The translations under genes and the position numbers were made by a program. DNA of 64,000 nt, taken from contig WPIO01000089.1 in NCBI GenBank assembly GCA_009760855.2, forward strand, positions 478,501-542,500, read 5' to 3'. Positions 11,787-22,799 of this stretch are shown here, one piece after another (the first letter of the stretch is position 1; each line of letters opens with the position of its first letter). Source of the stretch: Cristatella mucedo. Lineage: Eukaryota; Bryozoa; Phylactolaemata; Cristatellidae. Under the pieces are notes generated by a model. That model saw nothing but the letters and a program-made list of their open reading frames with translations, did not search any database and was not told where the DNA came from.

Positions 11787-12534
11787 TAAAATGTATTACT
11801 AACTTAACCCCCTAACTTCAAGAGATTAAGCATTACTCTAGATCGCCTTTTATAAGATATAAACTGTAGGCTTAAACACACCCGGCTCCTAATTTCAATC
11901 ATTCAACTTATTATCAGTAGCACTGTTATAATCTGATCTCTTTAACATGATGCCGTTTCAGTTTTAAGAACGTCAATGTAGCTACCATTCTACTTTTGCT
12001 ATTACTGAGAACATGGCTCGCGGCAGAAGAACGATGACGCGACGTCTAAAGCCTTCATGAACTATTTGCGATAATTCTCATTCTCTCCGCGTTTTTCTCT
12101 CCTTATTCTGGAAGTAACTTTGCTTAGCCTTAGCTCAGCTATTGAATAAATCACTAAATGAAAGCGCAAGTCCGAAGTTTATGAGTTCTTTTTCTTTGGT
12201 CTAATTATCATGGTCGTGTCACCTACAAAAACTGTGTACACATTCCCAACGAATAAGTCAATAATGTCTCGGTGCGTTCGTCAGCAGCAAGAGATGTATG
12301 AGAATATCTTATATAAACTGTGTCCTAAAAGAAGGCATACATCTTTCATGTTGAACACTCAACAACGGAATGATAAGATAAGACAATCAGTTTGTGCTAC
12401 GTAAGCACTGCAGGGTCTAGTAAATCTGCTCTATATCTGACAGACATGACTGCGACATAAGTCTAGAAAGAAAAAGTTTTTTCTGAGTTCTCTTCATTTG
12501 CCAAGCGAAAATAGGATATCCCTGTAATTTGATG
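10621..12534. other. No gene recognised
   Basis: AT-rich to 10970, then average composition. Only the AC/AT microsatellite stands out. Confidence 0.5.
11732..11784. repeat. (AC)n(AT)n microsatellite
   Basis: CA repeats run directly into TA repeats. Confidence 0.95.
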
Positions 12535-13480
12535 ATATTAATAATAATGATGACAAGACAGTTGTATTGCACCTCAAAGGAACTGAATATCTGTCTGGGA
12601 AACTTACATGTGCTAGACAGAAAGCATGTCAGTTTTTTAGTGAAAATATGCACGCTGTCAGCACGCATAAGCGCACAAACAAAAAATAACTAGAATGCAG
12701 CAAATGCTGAGAGGAACCGGAGAATTTTAGCTTCCTTTTTATAGTGTCCTTAAGTCAGGGGAACTATGCTTAATATTAGTAGGGGGAGACTTTCAGGCTT
12801 TATGAGCATACGAACTGAAATTGCGGTCTCTGCGAGATTTTAGATTGTTGCACAGCTAAGCGACATGAATCAGAAGAGCGGGCGGTTCGGTGCGGAGTCT
12901 GATAAGGAGATTTTTGGATTAGCGGGCAGAAGCACAAGAACGAAGAGCCCTAAAATGAGTTGAATGAGAGAACCTTAGAGTCAATATGCTGCTTGATGTG
13001 GAGCCAGTGCAGGTCGGCGAGAAGCAGTAACAGTTGTGGCAGCTGTGTCGTTCATGACAGACATGTCCAGGTGCCGATCATTGCACCAAACTGTAGGCAT
13101 CGTATTGCACAGACAGGCACAATTCCGAGCAATTGAGTCAAAAGGTCGAAACGAGATGTCGCGAATGCACGCATCAGCTTAGCTGTGGCATCCTTGTCTA
13201 CGAAGACTTTTACAATGGTACGCAGCTGCGAGTAGGCAGAGTTGACGCTTGAAGCTGAAGTGGTCGTCTTGTGAAGTCACTATGGAACACGACATCCTGA
13301 CTTAGTGCAGAATCCACACGTGATGTGCTGCTAGGGTCTATTTTGACGCTGAGGCTTTCCAAAACGTTTGGAGAAACGCATGGCTTTCCTATATGTAGCG
13401 ATTTGGCTTCGTCGTCATTCACTTTGAGAAGGTTTGCTGCCATCCAAGTGCGAATTTCAGCAATACAAGCTAGCTGCCTA
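12535..13480 (-). mobile_element. L2-like LINE, inverted copy
   Basis: The minus strand starts near IAEIRTWMAANLLKVNDDEA, passes through SRVDSALSQDVVF and the C-terminal region with many frameshifts, and ends at a degenerate tail with ATT repeats near 12535. Confidence 0.78.
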
Positions 13481-15618
13481 GCGTAGCGACCTATAATATC
13501 GCCGTGCAGTGCTTAGCGCTCAACAAAACCGGTTGTGACGGCTAAGCAAAATATTTTCACCAAGGAATTTGCCGATCTAACTTGGTCCTTTTTTGTGCTA
13601 GTTCTCCATTCGTAATTGGCTTACACTCGGAGCTTTCCGGTACTGCTTTGGAGATTTTAGGTAGCAGAAGCGAATTCTGTTCCGTTTCGTTTCTCGTGCG
13701 AATAAATTTATGGGGGTTATGCTCGTTGAGAGCATTTAGAATTCTTTAGTCGGAATTAACGAGAGCGAGTTTGGTAAGAGCCCATGACAATCGTGCGAGC
13801 CTGAACGTATGAGCCTGCTAACCCTGCTTGTCAGAGAGACATTGCAAGAATTCATTTGGGTCACGTTTTGTCTGTCTCCAAGATGAATAACCTATGAACT
13901 GGCTACCTCGATTTGACACACCGGAACGAAAAACGAATCGAAAGAAATAGACTGGAATTAATGCAGCACGTGAACAATGACGCCTCGCGCACCGAGGCGC
14001 GCGGGTACAACGAGGCCCCCCCCCCCGACCCCTTCGCCCTGCACAATGAAATCGCTCAAGTTTGAGCTGTAGGTCGTAGAGCACGGTGTATTATATAACC
14101 GACCGTGCTAATCAATCGGCGCCCAAGGAGTCCCCGAGACGCCGGTAGATGCTAAATTTTGTCAATGAATCTACGAATGAAATCGCTTGACTTTCAATAC
14201 GATCGTGAACTTGAACTTCTAAAATATCAGCAATCGGCCAGAGTCGATCACGCCACGACCTTGACCCGAGATCCGAAAAACCGTCAGCGGCTGAAGATGG
14301 CTGCCAGATGAGGCCAATGTGGATGTTCTAATTACCCATATTTTCCGAGAGAAAACGGATTTCGCGGCTGCCGATGTAGCAATAAGCTGCAGTTAGTACA
14401 GCTGCTGCAATCACGTGTACCGGCAGCTAAGATTAGTGCGCTTGTGCTTAAGCGTACTTTACGAATCCCTGGCTCATTTGGCTGCTTCAATGAACTCTAG
14501 CTAAAACAAATCGAACTCGTGGCAGAAGCACTTCATGGCCAGTTCAGCCAGATCTGCATTCAGAGGTATTAAGGACTCTAATGGGAAACAATGTTAAATG
14601 GAAATACCGACATTAAACGCGACGAATCAAGTCACAGTCAACTGGGCGCGAACATGACATAAAAAGCGACTGTCTCGGAAAACTAAAGAATTATCTTTAT
14701 TATTAAGGCATGCTCGGAAAGTAGTGGCAAATAAAGATATATTATCTATTTTAAAGCGAGTACTTTAACGAAGTATAGGCGAGGACAGATGGAGCACATC
14801 ACAGACAAAATAACAACAGGAAATCCCAGATTTATGGAATGTAGAGCCCTTCCACCCAATAAAGCTATGAAATGTAAGCGAGTTTTATGCGGAAGTTTGT
14901 ATAGCTCACTTAAAGCCTAATCTGCTTTTGGTTTGCATATAGACTTCATCTCAACAAATAAAAAGGGGGAAATGCAGCTGTGTTAGGATACAGACAAATA
15001 TAGGGTCAGTGGCGCTGAAGTAGCAGCGTTGTAAGTCTGCAAAAGGCATTTCCAAATTGCTAAAGTGAGATTTTTTTCGTCGTTCAAAGGTAATTTAGAA
15101 GTAAGCCTCCTTCTCTCAAATTTCCGTTGGCTTTAATAATTCGAATACGCAATTTCAACAAACGCTTATTATATTGAAAAGAATAAAAGATAATAGGTAG
15201 TATGCAATACTATAATGAAGTATTGGTTATTGCATCAATAATCACATAGTGACCTTGCTAAAACTGTCGCATGCAAATGATAAGTAGTAACTTTTGATCA
15301 CGTGGTAGTTCATTTAAGAGCGGGACAGGATGCAAGGCGATCAAGTCCCAGCATCTTTGTTCGAGTGCACATATCAAACTTTGTTGTCTTCATAACATTA
15401 AGAACCGATGCAGGAGTCTGCGTCCATCGGAAGCTGCTTACTGGCAGCATCCGTTTTTTCGTCTGTGGCACAACAGACTCGGCTGAGGGCCGAAGGCTTC
15501 CACACGAATAGCTAGCGAGCGAGTGGTAGCAAGTACTGCTATTGCATCGCCCCCCCCCCCCCCTGCATAACTCCTAATCTTTGCTCTTGCTCACATCGTA
15601 CGGTCGCTCCCTATTGGC
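13481..15618. other. No gene recognised
   Basis: Downstream flank of gene 1. Poly-C runs occur at 14018 and 15550. A minus-strand AATAAA-like site near 14700 could serve the gene. Confidence 0.45.
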
Positions 15619-15840
15619 TCAACCAACAATGGTAGACGACGGCACGCTGTAGCGGTAGAAGTAGAGAGGCTGCATCGAGCCCTCGCTGAGAGTGTAGTAG
15701 CCATCGGCGGCTGCGTTCCAGCAGACCGCCTCGCCGTACGGCTCATCCTCGACGGGCAGCTGCCGGGGCGATCGCGTCAGCGCCGCCCGAATGTCGGCCT
15801 CTCCGCTCTGCATCTGGTAATGCCAGACGGCGGCCTCTGT
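15619..15840 (-). CDS. Gene 1, last exon (intact copy)
   Basis: The exon has 222 nt including the TGA stop and starts in phase 0 after CTCTCTAG. It encodes AAVWHYQMQSGEADIRAAL, then GEAVCWNAAADGYYTLSEG and MQPLYFYR. It aligns over its whole length with the copy at 4991-5209. No convincing poly(A) signal stands out immediately downstream; a minus-strand AATAAA occurs near 14700. Confidence 0.8.
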   Translation of the reverse strand, partial: TEAAVWHYQMQSGEADIRAALTRSPRQLPVEDEPYGEAVCWNAAADGYYTLSEGSMQPLYFYRYSVPSSTIVG

Positions 15841-18800
15841 CTAGAGAGAGTCACGGACATGCATTTAGGTCCGTGTCCGTGAAACGTCAGCCGGAGTCCA
15901 TGAAACGCCCCGAGAGGCTGCAAGCGGCCCCGTGCGCCCTGACGTGGGGCAACGCTGGCTTCGAGGCAGGTCGTTCTGCCAAAGCTTAGGTGGAACCGAG
16001 CCTGGAAATCCAAATTGCAAACAGTGCAGCAGCACATACCCTAAGCAAGATTTGCGAGCCGTCTCGAGCGATGTCGCCTGCCGTCGGTCCTCTCTTTCCG
16101 CCTAAGTCAATTTTCACGGGGGAGCCAGTTCCAGCAAGGTTCACCTTCGGCCCTCCGAAGTGCTTAGGACCAATCTGCAGCCAGATACGTGCAAAACGCC
16201 TTATCAAAACGCCCTACCACGGCTGCGCTGCGCTTTCGTCGTCTAAAGAGACGGCTACAATCACTAAGCGCGGGACTGACGCTGAATATCCCTAGTGGAG
16301 CCGAGAGTTTGGCATTTTGTGGACGACTTGGCAAAGAAGTCGAGAGCAAACGTGGCACGACGGATGCGGCATTCGTCCTTGACTTGTAAACTACAGCAGG
16401 GGTAATCCTGGCACGTTCTGGACACTCGCGGAGACAGTTACATGACTGCTCTCGACGTCTTTGGATAAGGCCGGCGTCACGATGAGGGAACCACGCTCCT
16501 TTTTTAGTATCAGCAAATGGCATTGCTAATCCGTCACCCGCGGAGCGAGAATGCGAGGAATCAAGATCCGAGGAGTCGAGATCCGAGCCTTTAAGCACTG
16601 CTAGCATACGGTAGCACAACCGGCCAAGCCTCAGACAGCTCAGCGAAGCCTGTGGCGGCAGAGCAGTCTGGGCTTTCACTCTTATACGGATGTACACTCA
16701 GTGCTACCTTTGCTGCGATCCATCCGAGCCCTGCAGCACCTCCAATTCTCTCAACTCCCTTGCTGCACGTATTGCCGACATCCGCACATGGACGGCAGCA
16801 AATTTCCTTAAATTCAATGATGAAAAAACCAGCTTGCTAGTTAATAATAATAATAATAATAGTAATGCACTTGATAAAGCGCCCTCGGAGAACTCAATCT
16901 CTTTCTAGGCGCTTCGCATTATATATGGGCAGCCAAGTGTGAATCAGAAATTGGAAAGGCTAACGCTCAAAATAGGCTCTACCAGCATATCTCCTGTTGA
17001 ATCTGCACGAAATCTGGGTGTCATGCTTCAACGTGACCTTTCATTGGACGTCCACATCAGCTCAGCAGTCAAGTCTGCCTACTTTTAGCTACATAGCATG
17101 CTAAAACTCGGGCTTGTTTAGGCACGGATACCACATCTAAATTGGTCCATGCATTTGTGACATCCCGCCTTGACTTCTGTAACTCACTGCTTGCTGGCCT
17201 ACCGACCTGTGCACTCAGGTGCTTACAGCTGGTGCAAAACTCTGGAGCTAGGCTTGTCTGTCGTGAGCCCCGTAGTTGCTACATCACACCACTTCTCGCC
17301 GACCTGCACTAGCTACCAGTCAAGCAACGCATCATTTTGTCACTCACTTTTAGGTCCGTCCATTCTCTGGCTCCAGCTTACCTGTCAGATCTGCTCCCCC
17401 GACAGGCTAAGCATCGTACCACTCGCTTTTCGGAATCGAACTGTTTACCTGTACCTTGTACAAACCTCAAATCCTTTGGAGACCGTGCCTTTAGTTCATA
17501 TGCTCCCAGAGCCTGGAACTCACTCCCGACCTGCGTCACGACATCTCTTGCCTTGTCCACATTTAAAAAGAAACTAAAAACGCATCTATTTATCACAGCA
17601 TTTAGTGGGTCCCTGATATTCGTCCTTTGTGTGCTTAGGCGTGGTGACACTGTGCATGCTGCTGCTAGCCATATTTACATGCTGACCCTGTGTATTTCAC
17701 CCCTAACCATGCTATTCTTGTTGCTTATTGAGCATGCTGCCACTAACCATTCGATCGTGCTTCCTTTACAGCAATTGTAAAGTGCCTAGAAAAAGATTGA
17801 GTTCTCTGAGGGCACTTTATCAAACGTATTATTATATTATAGAACTGACTGGAACTACATTCTGACTGCATGCATGTCGGGGTCTCGTGACGTTTGGATG
17901 AGGAAGGCTAACTGCGACTGTGAGCGAGCACTGCCGCTATGCCAACCTTGCTGGCTTCTCACCTTGAATAGCTGTGCGCTACCCTTGACCTTGGGCACCA
18001 GCCAGACAGCTCCTTTTGGATCGACCATTAGAGTTTCACAGTCTTCGTACTCCCATTTAAAGCTTGCCATCTCATCAACTGACAGCGCCGACATTGTTGG
18101 ACTCTCTGCAGGTAGCAGGCAATGCTTTTTTTTTTAACGGTTGCCATTGAGGCAGCGCCGGATTGCTAGTGAGCAATAGATCCTATCCATCGAGCTGACT
18201 GCCAAAAGCCAACGCTGCGGCCAACATTCATCATGAAAGCAGTTGTACCGGCAACGCTTGAAAACTAAACCCCGACCTGGACCGCTGAAATGCTTGCTTC
18301 TAAGTTTGAAGCAAGTTGACATGACGTGTCACGTGACACGACAACTCTGCATGACGTGCAAACTCGTCAAACGCTAAACTGGTAAACGGTTTCAACAGCG
18401 ATTCAAGGTTTTACTCGACACGACGTGGTTGTCAACCTATAGTCCAGTTGCTTGCAATGTTAAGTATCCTTTTTTAATCGCTAGATTTTGACATAGATTG
18501 TATTATGAATCGCCCTGTGCTACTTTTCCTCTGTGTTTCACTCCATAATTGGAGGCTGCTTTCCACGATGGCCTGCTAAAAACTTTTCCGACTGCCTTTT
18601 TGTCGTAAAATATTGAACTAGTCTAGTAATCCTGCTTTAGCATCGATGGCGAAGCCAGGAAACGGCCACGTGGTGGGGCAATTCCCCCCCCCATGCCCCC
18701 CTCTTCCCCATAGGTAACAGTGAGCTGGGCCAAGCCCAACGTCAGGCATCAGGGTCGGAGCTGCCTCGACGACAGTCTAGTATGAAAATAAGTGTGGTTT

Positions 18801-21800
18801 TTTCTACTTAACTTAAAAACCTAGCTACGCTCGAATCCACGAACGGCTCCCGGAATCAACGAGTGCCTTAAAACCTTAGGGGACTAACGGCTGATAATAA
18901 CAATAATAATAATAATAATAATAGGTGGTTTGTGTAAGAGAATTTGAGAATAAGAAAATTTAATCTCTATCCAGGCGCTTTACAACTCGCTGAAAAAGAA
19001 TTAATACCCGTGGAGTTAATGACACGCTTGGTATCAAGCATGCGAAGGCAAAAGTATCATGCTTGGGTCAGCATCCGGAAGCAAACATGAAGACGCTCAC
19101 AGCCACTGGTTAGTAAGACGCCTGACTAGCAACACGCACTGAGTCCTGCACAGGTGAGCACGGTAAGCACACATGAACATAAACATTCAAGCTCACTGGG
19201 GCGAATGGTAATCGGAACTAGAAGAGATATTCTCTTTTAATAGGTGATGCTGTTGTGCGACCATCACCACGCTCTCGAAAATTTTTGTGTTGTTTTTCGG
19301 TTCTTTGTCAGCTGCCTACATTTTAAAAGCTTCATTCCGAAGATTGCTTCTACAGCTAGCCATCACGTCCGACCGCCACTGCAGCAGACTATGAATATGG
19401 CTGCAAGGCTAGTCTTCAAGTCCCAGCAGTTTGAGCACGTATCTCCTTTGCTAAAAGAACTAGGATGGATGCCGGTTGAGCAACGCATACAGAGCAAAGT
19501 TCTTACGCTGACACACATTGCCCGCCACGGCTATGGCTCCTTCGCACCTAGCTGAACTGCTGCACCAGTCTCAGCCTCTTCGCGCCCTCAGGTCCTGTAT
19601 GGATAATAAATTAGCTGTTCCATTCCTCCGCTTAAAGACCGTTGACGAAAGAAGATTTAGCTCTGCGGGCCCTAGACTGTGGAACTCGCTTCCAAAATTC
19701 TTACGCAACGATAACTACTTTACTGCTGCCGACTATGGCTCATCCTTTTCAGCGGTCCTGAGGTGCTATTTCCATGCTATTCACTACCTCAACTGCTCTC
19801 CTGATTCTGCTATGCTTCCCATTTTCTCTTAGTTTCGTGAGACGAAGTCTGTTGGGTACCGAATGCGTACCGAAAGCCGCTTAGGCTGTGAGTGCGCTAT
19901 ACAAAACTCTCCTGCGTAACACCCACATATTATGTAGGGCTTCGTGGAGCTGCAGACCGAGATACAATACGATACAAGCCGTGAGCCGTAATGGCATACA
20001 GCTAACGTGGTCGCTTTTCACGACATTAGTCCCGAGGTCGTGGGTTCGTATCCTATAGTGGGCGACTCTTAATCGCCGCTGCAAGCGGTGGTGATAGCCA
20101 TAAAGGCTTTTCTGTTGCTATACAAAAGATACCTGTTATAGATAACTGTTAAATCGGCTAGTGTGCGTCGTTAGCTGGATCTTGAAAGATCCGAGGTCAT
20201 CGCAGGCGCAGTGACCGAAGCCGGAAGTTCCGGGTTCCGGGCTTTCGGTGCACACCACCTGGAGGCTCGGTCATCGAAGGCTATCAATTTAAAGCAATGG
20301 ACGGCGAGACTAGATGCTGCGAAGCGAGCTGTGCGAGAGCACGTGACCGGAGTAGCAAGGAGGTTCGATAAACAGGCTGTTGCAAGCGAGTGAAGTGACC
20401 TGTAAATCAAATAGAGGATCTTGAAATCAATTAAGTTCATGATAAGGAGCCTGTGAGCCAGGAGCGGTGCCAGCTGAACCAATCTTGAGGGTGATGTCTT
20501 CCAACTTTCGGGCGACAGTGATGTGGGCTGTGGGATGTGGGTTGGAGCAATTAGCACCGCAGACCTTTTGTCAGTCAAAGCAGAAACTTTAATTTGACTT
20601 AAACAATTCATCCACAAATCCGTGCACGACATTGGGCTAGTCGTGTTTCGTACTACTGTTTAGTAATGTGCGTGAGTGTCGAACAGGCACTATATTGTGC
20701 GTAAGAATTTTTCGTCACTTGCAGGTCTTGCCGCCCTGCGAAAATCCTGGCTCCGTCCCTGTCTAGTGGCGCTGTAAATATATGCCAGCAACATACAGTG
20801 AGACTCCCAATGTGACCATGTATTAGTTTTCGCTTCAATAAATTTAGTCACAGTTCAACATTGGCTATAGAAACTGCTGAGGCTTCCCATCCCCCCCCGG
20901 AGCGGTGCACACGAGCTGAAAAACTGTTCCGCTTCATTGAGACCGGTCAGCGCAAGTCTCCTTCATGCATAGTTAAGCTGCTAAATTGGTATTGACTTCT
21001 TTTTATTTTCATATGTCATCTCGGGACAAAAAACAGCTGTCCCTTTCTGTAAATAAAGGCATGATAGGAAAAGCTGCTTTCTGCTCTACTTTCACCAATA
21101 GTAGCGGACTCACCTTCCGCAACTCTTGCGTTACGATGCTGCTGTACTTTCTACTTATCTTTTTTATCCATTTTATTCCTACTTCCTACTTAGTAGTTCT
21201 ACTTCCTACTTATTTTGGCTGCGGTGGACGACGGTGCGCCGACAGCGAGTTTTATTTGATGGAATTAAATTTGATGGGATTAAACGATTTATTTGAATTC
21301 ATTAAATGATCTTTCTCAAATTAAATGGGGTTTTTATTGAAAGCCAGTCCGCATTCGTTTCGGCGTAGCAGTTACACGATCCTCGTGGCTGGCAGCGCAG
21401 AGTCACACATCAAGCTGCAGAAGAGCTGCAGGCGATGCAGACGAGCTTTGAGGCGATGCAGATGATGCAGGCGATGATGATGATGATGATGCAGGCGATG
21501 CAGACGAGCGCGGCGATCGCTGGCGATCGCTAGTCCACCGAACAGCGCGTGAGCGGCCGCCTCCGCCGACCGGGCGACCGGCGGAGGCGACGAATTCTCG
21601 AAGCGCATGCGCGGTGGCGCATGCACTCCAGTTTACCTTTGGCTCTGTAAATGACGTTCCTCGCCGAGTTCAAGTTCTTGTCGCCCGTGTCGGCGATGTA
21701 CACGCAGCTGTCGGCGCCGCACGGCCCCACGGCCACGTCCTCCCAGTCGTGGTTGATGGCTCCCAGCACGGCCAGCTTCGCCACGACCTGGCCGTTCGTA

Positions 21801-22115
21801 CTATTCACGGCGTACAAGACGGCGGCTAAAAAGAAAGCGTCGACTCTTTCTCATAGCGACGGTGTCTCCGAGGCGGCCTCCGTGCTACGGCCGTGCCTGC
21901 GGCAGCAGCGGCGGTGGTAGCAGCGGCGGCGGCAGCGGCAGCAGCAGCAGCAGCGGCTGTCGCACCTCCTTCGTCGTTGTGCGTATAGACGATATCTTTG
22001 TGCAGACGGCTCATCGCCAGGCCCGACGCTTCCTTGAGCTGCTCCACAGGACCGACGCGCTGACCTCCTCCGCTGTATGGCACTGGACCCAGCTGCGCTG
22101 CGGCAGCAACTACGG
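15619..22115 (-). CDS. Gene 1: secreted beta-propeller-like protein with DWEDVAVGPC motif (five exons, 5' end missing)
   Basis: Five exons on the minus strand (22115-21966, 21825-21637, 18105-17963, 16174-16040, 15840-15619) join with GT-AG boundaries and matching phases (1,1,0,0) into about 276 codons and a stop. Conserved-looking blocks, in order, are EASGLAMSRLHKDIVYTHND, INHDWEDVAVGPC, CVYIADTGDKN, ETLMVDPKGAVWLVPKVKG and WNAAADGYYTLSEGSMQPLY. I know this pattern from uncharacterised extracellular or periplasmic beta-propeller-like proteins of invertebrates and bacteria; no biochemical role is known to me. The first exon opens with hydrophobic VVAAAAQLG, which looks like the end of a signal peptide whose start lies in an upstream exon I could not place. 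The large introns hold LINE copies. A CpG-rich stretch at 22800-24150 may hold the promoter (inference). Confidence 0.8.
16040..16174 (-). CDS. Gene 1, fourth exon (intact copy)
   Basis: The exon has 135 nt, phase 0 on both sides, with acceptor CTGCAG/ATTGG and donor CTTAGG/GTATGT. It encodes KHFGGPKVNLAGTGSPV, then RGPTAGDIARDGSQILLR. The GGDI/AGDI plus RDG block is shared with the degenerate copy at 6837-6973, which is 137 nt long because of two single-base insertions. Confidence 0.75.
16690..17840 (+). mobile_element. L2-like LINE copy with a nested LINE tail
   Basis: The copy begins with CDPSEPCSTSNSLNSLAARI and continues through LKFNDEKTSLLV, the RDFCNSLL-type region and the C-terminal SFGDRAFSSYAPRAWNSLP to the 3' tail. 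It is broken at 16842-16925 by an inverted piece of LINE tail and carries stops and frameshifts elsewhere. It lies just beyond the fourth exon of gene 1, inside its third intron. Confidence 0.85.
16842..16925 (-). mobile_element. Nested minus-strand L2-like 3' tail
   Basis: A run of AAT repeats is followed by CACTTGATAAAGCGCC, the loop, and AGGCGCTT. It interrupts the plus-strand LINE between the codons that in the copy at 42565 read LVVMGKP. It is only about 85 bp, so it is a severely 5'-truncated insertion. Confidence 0.8.
17963..18105 (-). CDS. Gene 1, third exon
   Basis: The exon has 143 nt, phase 1 in and phase 0 out, with acceptor CTACCTGCAG and donor TTCAAG/GTGAGA. It encodes an acidic, aromatic stretch (FKWEYEDCETLMVDPKGAVW) and LVPKVKGSAQLFK. 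The 3.5-kb intron upstream holds a LINE fragment of family 2 and SINE sequence. Confidence 0.78.
18895..18985 (-). mobile_element. L2-like 3' tail only, inverted
   Basis: AAT repeats at 18897-18923 are followed by diverged tail sequence ending TCTCTATCCAGGCGCTTTAC. Confidence 0.6.
19340..19975 (+). mobile_element. Family 2 LINE 3' end
   Basis: It encodes QQTMNMAARLVFKSQQFEHV, KELGWMPVEQRIQSKVLTLT, RFSSAGPRLWNSLPKFLRND and ECAIQNSPA, with at least one frameshift near 19540. The tail is a mutated ACATT-type run. A SINE follows directly. Confidence 0.8.
20000..20165 (+). mobile_element. SINE 1 copy
   Basis: It has B-box GTCGTGGGTTCGTATCC, the body GTGGGCGACTCTTAATCGCC and GGTGATAGCCATAAAGGC, and the end TTAAATCGGCTAG. 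The A-box is mutated. It abuts the ACATT-type tail of a family 2 LINE. Confidence 0.72.
20170..20640 (-). mobile_element. Degenerate LINE fragment, C-terminal part
   Basis: The minus-strand frame includes IDFKILYLIYRSLHSLATA, CLSNLLATPV and CFKLIAFDDRASRWCAPKA, recognisably the same protein end as the other CR1/L2-group LINEs but diverged from both families above. A long open frame (153 codons) has survived by chance or recent arrival. Confidence 0.6.
21415..21520. repeat. GATGCAG/ATG triplet-type repeat
   Basis: Imperfect GGCGATGCAGA units and a GATGATGATGATG run lie just downstream of the second exon of gene 1, in its intron. Confidence 0.8.
21637..21825 (-). CDS. Gene 1, second exon (DWED motif)
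   Basis: The exon has 189 nt, phase 1 in and out, with acceptor TTTCTTTTTAG and donor AAAG/GTAAAC. It encodes LYAVNSTNGQVVAKL, then INHDWEDVAVGPCGADSC and YIADTGDKNLNSARNVIYRA. The Trp-Glu-Asp and IADTGD motifs are the family signature. Joined to the preceding exon it reads HNDEG-A-AAVLYAVNS without a break. Confidence 0.82.
21966..22115 (-). CDS. Gene 1, first recognised exon
   Basis: The exon has 150 nt, phase 1 in and phase 1 out. The acceptor follows a long pyrimidine tract (TCTCTTCTCTCTGTAG) and the donor is GGAG/GTGCGA. It encodes the tail of a hydrophobic segment (VVAAAAQLG), a Gly-rich linker and the family block EASGLAMSRLHKDIVYTHND. The same frame stays open through the following 140-nt intron, which carries GCT/GCC triplet repeats, so a naive frame call would read into it. 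The exon with the initiator methionine was not found. Confidence 0.75.
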
Positions 22116-22379
22116 CTACAGAGAGAAGAGACCTTCGTAGCGCTGACAATGCCCGTCCGCCGCTAGGCGGCACTGCTAGGCTAGCACCGCGGCGAAAGGA
22201 GGCCAGGTAGACTTGATGCCAGCATCCGCCGATGCTCTTCGCTCGCACGCGATTTGAGCCCTTGAGAAAGCTTTTCAGACTAAGACTACCGTCGATTCCG
22301 ACCTCCGGTGGTTCGGCTAACCGCGCGAAGACGCGCGCGAATGCTCCGATAGTCGCCACGCCACGAGAGTTGCCGCGAC

Positions 22380-22760
22380 TATGTAATGTAATGTATCTCC
22401 GTCTGTAACTCCACGAAGTCATTAAGATCAGGTCGGTGTTACGCGGGAGAGTTTTGTATGGCGCACTCACAGCCTAAGCGGCTTTCGGTACGCATTCGGT
22501 ACCCAACAGACTTCGTCTCACGCAACATAGAGAAAGTGGGAAGCATAGCAGAGTCAGGAGAGCAGTTGATGTAGTGAGTAGCATGGAAGAAGCAGATCGG
22601 GACGGCTGGAAAGGACATGCCATAGTCGGCAGCAGCGAGAGTAGTTGTCGTTGCGTAGGAATCTTGGGAGCGAGTTCCACAGTCTAGGACCTGCAGAGCT
22701 AAAGCTTCTGTCGCCAACGGTCTAGCGTTCGGTTCTTTGCGAAGAAGCACCAGCCACTGC
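22380..22760 (-). mobile_element. Family 2 LINE 3' end, inverted
   Basis: The minus strand reads LWNSLP-region, FPAVPICFFHATHYINCS, ESRLGCECAIQNSPA and a short ACATT repeat tail at 22380-22395. It sits just upstream of the first recognised exon of gene 1. Confidence 0.78.
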
Positions 22761-22799
22761 GTTCGCCTCCTAAGCGGTGCTCCGTGGGCGCCGGGAACC

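Noticed and set aside
16164-16697. A 177-codon minus-strand frame upstream of the fourth exon of gene 1.
   Set aside because: It is in a different frame from the exon, has no recognisable motif, and the phase-consistent acceptor at 16174 removes it.
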